Assembly: GCF_029168945.1 (NCBI RefSeq)
Contig: NC_083607.1
Span: 37,991,257-38,055,256, forward strand
Length of the DNA stretch: 64,000 nt
From: Cannabis sativa
Lineage: Eukaryota; Streptophyta; Magnoliopsida; Rosales; Cannabaceae
Direction of reading: 5' to 3'
Position numbers and translations under genes: made by a program. Positions within the stretch are counted from its first letter, which is position 1. Every line of letters starts with the position of its first letter. The notes under the pieces are model-generated. The model made no database searches. It was not told the DNA's origin and was given only the letters and a program-made list of their open reading frames with translations. Shown here piece by piece: positions 58,511 through 64,000 of this stretch.

Positions 58511-60912
58511 ATGCGGTTAGAGAATCAAAGTAAATTGAAGTACCCACTTCAGGCACCTTGCTGGGTTCTCGGCACCTGCTTCATGATCTTCCTCCTCTTT
58601 GCATCACAGGTTTCTTCTCCTTCTCTCTCTGGTTCTTTGATCTTTGATTCTAGTAGTCTCTTCGATTTATTTCTCGATATTATTGATTGGGATTCTGCAC
58701 TCTGATATATTTTTTTTATTATTTTAGGGTCTAGTAAGTGTAAATTGACATAATTTAGAAGTGCTTGTGTAACTTTACTTTAAATTTGTGATTCATCTCT
58801 AAGAAGTTATCACAGATTGTTCAGTTTTGGGGAATTTTTCATTTGTGTGGGAATGGTTGGGGAAAAGAGGGTAAAGAAATAGTAATGGAGCTATGGAGAT
58901 CTGATCCTGGTTTTCTCATTTTGGTTCCCCTCACCTAGCCAAGAGAACATATATACTATGGTAATGTAACACAGTTCTTTTCTGTATTTTACTTAAATGT
59001 GTTTACTATTTAGGGTTAAGGGTTCACTAGACTTCTTAATTCCACAATTTCAAATTTGAGTTGATTATTACAGACCCTTGGTTGATATCCCTGTTTCATT
59101 TGATTTTTATTTGCAATTTCATTATTTAATTTTTATTTGTGTGTTTTTGAATGAAAAGTTTGATTTCAACTGTAAAATAAATTTTCACAATCATCTTTTT
59201 CTTCTATTTAACTCATCATATTCCTAGAGAAAATAAGTAAGAAATGAACATTATTACTACTTCTGAAACTCTGAGACTGTATTGAATATGAATGTATCAA
59301 TATAGAGTGCTAGGAGGAACTTAGGGAAACCAGTAGAGTAGCTGAACTATTGGAGCTCTTCTTTTGTCCTGTGCTTTCCTTTGGTTCTATAGATTGTCAT
59401 GAGAAATGTGTTTGTTTTGAGACTTCCAAGTTGCATGTGCGAACTAGTGCTGATGCCCACTTTCGTAGAACCAATGTTCGTCCACCTGTCTAGAATCCAT
59501 GTTAAAGGTTAAGTTCTTTAAACTAGGTTCTTTTGTGATTTGATTTGGATTGAATTTGTTTAGGAAAGGACATGAAGAAAAAACAGCTCTCCTTGTCTCA
59601 CTATTAGCTTAGAATTCCTTACATTTGTTGTTTATGCCATGGTTGTATGGAGGAAATTGTAATCTCAATGAGCTGCTCTGTTTTCAAACTGTAATCTGTT
59701 TGTGATTCTACTATACTTTTTCTTGTCAATTTGAAATATCTGATCAGTTTGTATATAGCAATATCTGCCATTATTCCTCTCCTGTGTGCTTTTTTATTTA
59801 GCCAAATGAATTTTATATAGAAAGAATCTTATACAGAGTGGGAGATAGAAGTGGTCTTATTCTTCTTGCAACCAAATGAATTTCGAGAAGTTCTGATCTT
59901 TTGATGACTTTTTTCAAGGAATTAAATCTTTTTATGGTATTGGGTCATTTTTTTGTTTTTGCTAACTATGTTGACAATTTTTTCTTTTTTCTTTTTATCA
60001 TGTTAGTAAACAAAATGAATGGAACATTTTGTTAGAGTCTACAGGTTTAATCATTGCATTTTAAGCTGCTTTTTAGGGGTATTATCTGCTTTTTAGACGT
60101 AGATTTTTTTTTCTGATTCAATTTTGTTGGTATGCTTTTGTCTATTTATGTTTATATTCGGAGTTCAACTTTGAAATTCTGTTATGGTATTTCTTTTCTT
60201 TTTTTTTTTTTGCCCTTTTTTAATACAACATTTCCTATGCAACTAAAGAAGATTATAATATTTCTTGTCATATGGTATTTTCAACATGGTTATGTGATAT
60301 GAGGCCTTAGAGAAGTTCTTAGAGAAGTTAGATCCAGTCATTGATTTGGTTATGTGAGAATTAATATTTGAACTTGGTTCAACAATGTGTCTAGTAGTTT
60401 AATAGTTGAAACTTTGACAGTGTTACCATACTGATTTCCCTTCAACAAATCTGTAACAGAAGGTTTGTCAAGGAGCTACCAATGCCATACACTGCATACT
60501 CTAATTTGTTATGTAATATAATTTTAATGTGGCTAGAGGTGATATGTATCACAGGGGTGTTATGTTTTAGATTCTTATTATCTGAATTGCTAATTAATAT
60601 TTAATTATCTAAAAATCGACAAAGGTAATGATTCTGTAAGGAAATGCATTCTTAATAGTTGATGAATGACCATAGGTTACTGATCAAATTCAACATTAAG
60701 TTTGTGAGGAGGATAGAGCAGTAATTAATTGTCTGTATATGATATATAAAACATATGATATTCAGTCTTTCTACTACTGTTATTAATTTGTTTAGCTTCT
60801 GTTAGTTTGTAATCTTTATGTTTAATATTGATTTGGATTTTTGATGTATATTTCCTTTATGCAGAAATATTTAGCCGCTTCTAAATTGGTTTTCCTCTTC
60901 CTTGGAGCATAA
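58511..60912 (+). CDS. Upstream ORF in the IRX9H leader, spliced, 48 residues
   Basis: The ATG at 58,511 opens a frame of 33 codons ending exactly at a good splice donor (CACAG|GTTTCT, 58,609/58,610). A matching acceptor lies at 60,864 (TTTATGCAG|AAA). Joined, the frame continues KYLAASKLVFLFLGA and stops at 60,910-60,912, 125 bp before the IRX9H start. The peptide has two hydrophobic parts (CWVLGTCFMIFLLFAS and LVFLFLG). It is most simply an upstream ORF that could lower translation of the enzyme. It may instead be chance or a separate tiny gene. I recognise no family, and the exon structure is inferred. Confidence 0.4.
58610..60864 (+). other. Leader intron of the IRX9H-like gene
   Basis: 2.25 kb, T-rich, no ORFs, bounded by GTTTCT and TTTATGCAG. 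It is inferred as an intron in the 5' untranslated region from these signals and the position before the coding exon. Long T-rich leader introns are common in plant genes and may boost expression. It also contains a T-run near 60,198. Confidence 0.5.
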
Positions 60913-61037
60913 AGTTTTATCAACTATTTACATCTATCATTGCCCATTTATTGATTGAAAACCAGTGGAGATTGGATTTTTTTTGGATCATGTAGCACTC
61001 AATTCTCGACTGCACAATAGTAGCAACATCAAGAACA

Positions 61038-63521
61038 ATGGCATCGATCCGAAGAACTCTTTCACCGGCTTACCACGACCGTCACTACCAGAATGGCGCC
61101 TCCGTTTCTACTCCTTCTAGCAAGAACCTCCTCTTCGCAACTTCTAAATACTCGCCCTCATCACTTCCTTCTGTCGTGGCTGCTTTCGCTCTTAACTTCC
61201 GCCGGAAGGGACCTCCGGGGCTGGGGAAAGCCTTCGGTAAGTGGGCAATTTTCTTTTTGATTGGCTTCCTGCTCGGAATGATGCCCTTAGGTCACGTCAA
61301 CGACATTCAGGCTCGGGATTTCTCTTTCGACATAAAGCCATCGCACGTGAACGTGAGATTTGAGGACGAGGCCGCCAAAGCCGGCAGCATTAGAGATCCG
61401 ATTGTGAAGCCTGAGCAGTTTATGGCTGACGTGAGGCTTGGAGCCGAGGCCCAGCCTGAGTCGAGCGACGGGCTTGTTTTTTTGCCTAGGAAAGAGCTGA
61501 TTGTGGTGACTCCAACGTATAATCGGCCTTTGCAGGCGTATTTCTTGAATAGGTTGGGGCAGGTGTTGAGACTTGTGCCTCCGCCATTGCTGTGGATTGT
61601 GGTGGAGATGAATTCGGCGTCGATGGAGACCGCTGAGATTTTGAGGAAGACTGGCGTTATGTATAGGCATTTGGCGTGTACTAAGAATTCAACAGAAGTT
61701 AAGGACCGAGGTGTGCATCAGAGGAACACTGCTTTGGAGCATATTGAGCATCACAGGCTGGATGGCATTGTTTATTTTGCTGATGATGACAACATATATT
61801 CGCTTGAATTGTTCTACAGCTTGAGAAACATTAGGTATGTCTTTACCCTTTATATGTAATTACAAGCGTTTGTCATGTTTTGGGTAATTTCTCGTCTTTG
61901 TTAATGGTAAGGGGTTTCTTTGCGAATAAAGTAGCTAATGTAATCATGGACCAATTTTTTAAATTGTAAACAAACACGGTAAAATCCTTTTGAAACCCCC
62001 ATAAAAGTCAAATCTCCTTACCCTGCATACATCATTTTGTAAGCACAATTTGCTATGTCTGAATTTTGATTTACCATGTGTAATTCGAACTCGAAGAAAT
62101 ATGTTGCGAAGAAACCTGCCAAGAACAATCCTATTAACAACAAAAAGATTTAGCAGATAAACAAGAAGGAGAAGAAAATCCAGATTTGTTACAATTCATC
62201 AAAGCTTACTCAAACATATTTAATATAGGACCATCGATACCATTCATACATGTATATATAAGAATTGTTGGGTAGTGATTTTTAATTATTATTTAGATGT
62301 ACTTTTAATATTTTGGATACATATAAGGTCGTAATTTTTTTTTGCATAGTAAAGTTACAGAACGTGTAACAAATTTTCAGTAAATTACACATAATTTAAG
62401 ATGCTCAAAAATTAGCATTCAAACATCTAATTGCATAAACACTTATTTTAATATATATATATATAAAAATATGCGTGAGTAATAAGTTATTTGAATTTTA
62501 GCATTTTAAATTATTGTAAATTTTCTAAAAATTTATAGAATATCCCGCATTCATTTTTCTTCCGTGCGTTGTACATTTTCATTTCGTGTCAGTCACTTCT
62601 TCCCCTTTTACATTTGATTGTTACTCTTGACACTAAGAATGAGATAGATGCTTATTGCAACATTTTCATTCTTTTGGACTATGTTTGAAAGTTGGATTTT
62701 GGTGAAAAAAAAAAGATAAGAAAATTGTAGGAAAAAAAGTAGAAGGAAAGAAAATGAAAATAATAATAAAACAAACATAATTGATCATTTGTAGCCACTA
62801 TTAGATTGAGTCAGCCACATCTACTAGAGTAACTGTTTCTTGTTTAGAAAACGGTTATGTTTTGTTTTATGACTTGACTGACAGGAATTGCTACATATGT
62901 TCTGTTTCCTGTTATGAAAATAGACCATAATCACTATCTGTTTAATCCTACCTATCGATCTTTCCAATTTCACATGTTTATTTTGATAAATTTGTTTTCT
63001 AGTCGTTTTGGGACTTGGCCAGTTGCAATGCTTACACAAAGCAAAAACAAGGCCATATTGGAAGGTCCAGTGTGCAATGGGAGTCGAGTCGTTGGATGGC
63101 ATACTAATGAGAAAAGTAAGAGACTACGAAGATTTCATGTTGATATGTCAGGATTTGCTTTCAACAGCACAATTTTGTGGGATCCAAAGAGATGGCGACG
63201 CCCCACATCAATTCCTGTCCGGCAGTTAGACACAGTGAAGGAGGGTTTCCAAGTATGATTAATGTCATTACAATTTTGTAGTTTTCTTCAGCTTTCCTAC
63301 ATATGAGCAAGCTGAAATTCACTTTTATTGTCATTTTGCTTACTTTGTAGGAGACAACTTTCTTAGAGCAAGTGGTTGAAGATGAAAGTCAGATGGAAGG
63401 TACACCTATGGGTTGTTCGAGGATAATGAATTGGCACCTTCATTTGGAAGCTCACGGTCATGTTTATCCCAGAGGATGGCTGCTCCAAAAGTACCTTGAT
63501 GTTGCCATCCCTCTCAAGTGA
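61038..63521 (+). CDS. IRX9H: IRX9H/IRX9-like GT43 glycosyltransferase (xylan backbone synthesis)
   Basis: GT43 proteins of this type act in the Golgi in making the xylan backbone of plant cell walls (IRX9/IRX9H, IRX14 and IRX10 groups work together). Three coding exons with GT..AG introns: 61,038-61,834, 63,003-63,252 and 63,351-63,521, giving 405 residues, close to the ~394 of Arabidopsis IRX9H. The N-terminus [14 protein letters not shown] is that of the IRX9H group. Residues 1-68 are cytosolic, a membrane anchor lies at about 69-86 ([10 protein letters not shown]), then the lumenal catalytic part. VVTPTYNRP (156-164) and the Asp-rich DDD (249-251, in YFADDDN) are the GT43 nucleotide-sugar motifs. 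FGTWPVA and GWHTNEKS follow in exon 2; [15 protein letters not shown] ends the protein. The ATG context AACAATGGC is good. It is intact and is the only clear host gene here. Whether it is catalytic or mainly structural in the complex is unsettled for this group. Confidence 0.95.
61835..63002 (+). other. Intron 1 of the IRX9H-like coding region
   Basis: 1,168 bp, bounded GTATGT and TTTTCTAG, phase 2. It contains a (TA)n run at 62,451-62,463 and AT-rich repeats. A second intron (63,253-63,350, phase 0) is 98 bp. Confidence 0.9.
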
Positions 63522-64000
63522 TCGACATCAATCTAGCAGTTTTGATACTTGTAGCTTACAGGTATGATGTTACTTTTAACCCTATCCAACTCTCTCCTAG
63601 TTCCAAGTGTTGGATCATGGATTTATGAAACTCACCTGAGTTTTGCAGTGGTGGAACTAAAAAAGCCACAAGTTCATTATCCGTTAATAGCTTTGTTTTG
63701 AAGGGGTAATTTTTTGCATATAGCGAAACTTACTGCTAAAGTTTGGTAGGGAGAAGAAATAGCTAGCCACGCTTCATGATTAAGCTTCTTTTTAGGGTGT
63801 GAAGGTTTCATCATTTATAGCAAAATCAACTTATCTTCTTAAGTCCATCTCCTAGTCATTAAATTTACCAAAATTAACTTCTTACCTTGAAAGAAAACAT
63901 CTGATCAGTAGACTTCCATGACAGATAATACTTCATCTCATTGGTTGCCCTGGATAGATTGGGTTGTCAATTGCCAACGACCAAAGATTGTTCAGCATCA
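63522..64000 (+). other. 3' untranslated region and downstream flank of IRX9H
   Basis: No coding sequence. AATTTACC and AATACTT strings are present, but the poly(A) site cannot be placed. A GTATGATGTT right after TTACAG near 63,561 resembles a splice donor, so a 3'-UTR intron is possible. Confidence 0.5.

Noticed and set aside
1..64000. tRNA, rRNA or organelle-derived DNA
   Set aside because: No cloverleaf-type A/B box pairs or rRNA-like stretches were recognised. Only the tRNA-complementary primer sites of the retroelements were seen.

Overview
This is plant nuclear DNA, and everything points to a eudicot. It is AT-rich, has spliced genes with GT..AG introns, and carries plant-type Ty1/copia, Athila-like Ty3, L1-type LINE, MULE and hAT elements. 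At the right end is one ordinary host gene, an IRX9H-like GT43 xylan glycosyltransferase. A species cannot be fixed from the sequence; a Rosales plant such as Cannabis or hop is only a guess.

Positions 1 to about 53,000 are a stack of transposons inside transposons. The order can be read because nearly every junction keeps its target-site duplication. The oldest layer I can see is a minus-strand L1 LINE (ORF1 at 51,782-52,988, ORF2 endonuclease at 45,761-46,905). An Athila-like Ty3 element sits against ORF2; its 3' LTR is 44,220-45,760 and its body appears at 15,272-15,369, 27,498-30,150 and 43,500-44,219. Three things interrupt that body: a copia-family element running off the left edge (1-15,271), a copia solo LTR (15,370-27,497), and a Kaonashi-type MULE (about 30,200-43,450). 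The left copia LTR holds a solo LTR with TSD CATTG, which in turn holds a complete 10-kb element with TSD ATAAT (3,217-13,273). The second solo LTR (TSD CTTTC) holds a complete 10.2-kb element in the opposite orientation with TSD CATAT (17,212-27,430). The MULE holds two more solo LTRs of the same copia family (TSDs TCTAT and TACAG). Another lies at 53,673-55,561 (TSD TATAG). The LINE also holds a 3-kb solo LTR of a different family (TSD ATAAT) and a 545-bp hAT MITE (8-bp TSD GTAGAAAC).

The copia family has LTRs of about 1.9 kb (TGTTGGG...CCAACA), a tRNA-iMet primer site and a copia-type polypurine tract. Neither complete copy has a usable pol gene. The minus-strand copy keeps an intact gag with a CCHC zinc knuckle and has LTRs about 99% alike. 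The plus-strand copy has no gag at all. Both therefore look like dependents of an autonomous relative elsewhere in the genome.

The MULE carries two convergent genes, each with a TATA box just inside an element end. One is a MuDR-like transposase (DNA-binding domain, MULE domain, SWIM finger, zinc knuckle), broken by an LTR and a stop codon. The other is a ULP/SENP-like C48 protease gene with a DUF1985 domain, whose His-Asp-Cys triad is still readable.

From about 55,600 to 58,400 the sequence is intergenic, with a MITE-like block holding a GC-richer hexamer array. The host gene follows: a 5' leader exon near 58,400-58,609, a 2.25-kb leader intron, and three coding exons (61,038-63,521) for a 405-residue type II Golgi protein. 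The leader contains an upstream ORF that stays open across the leader intron splice (48 residues), and an ATG-TAG start-stop.
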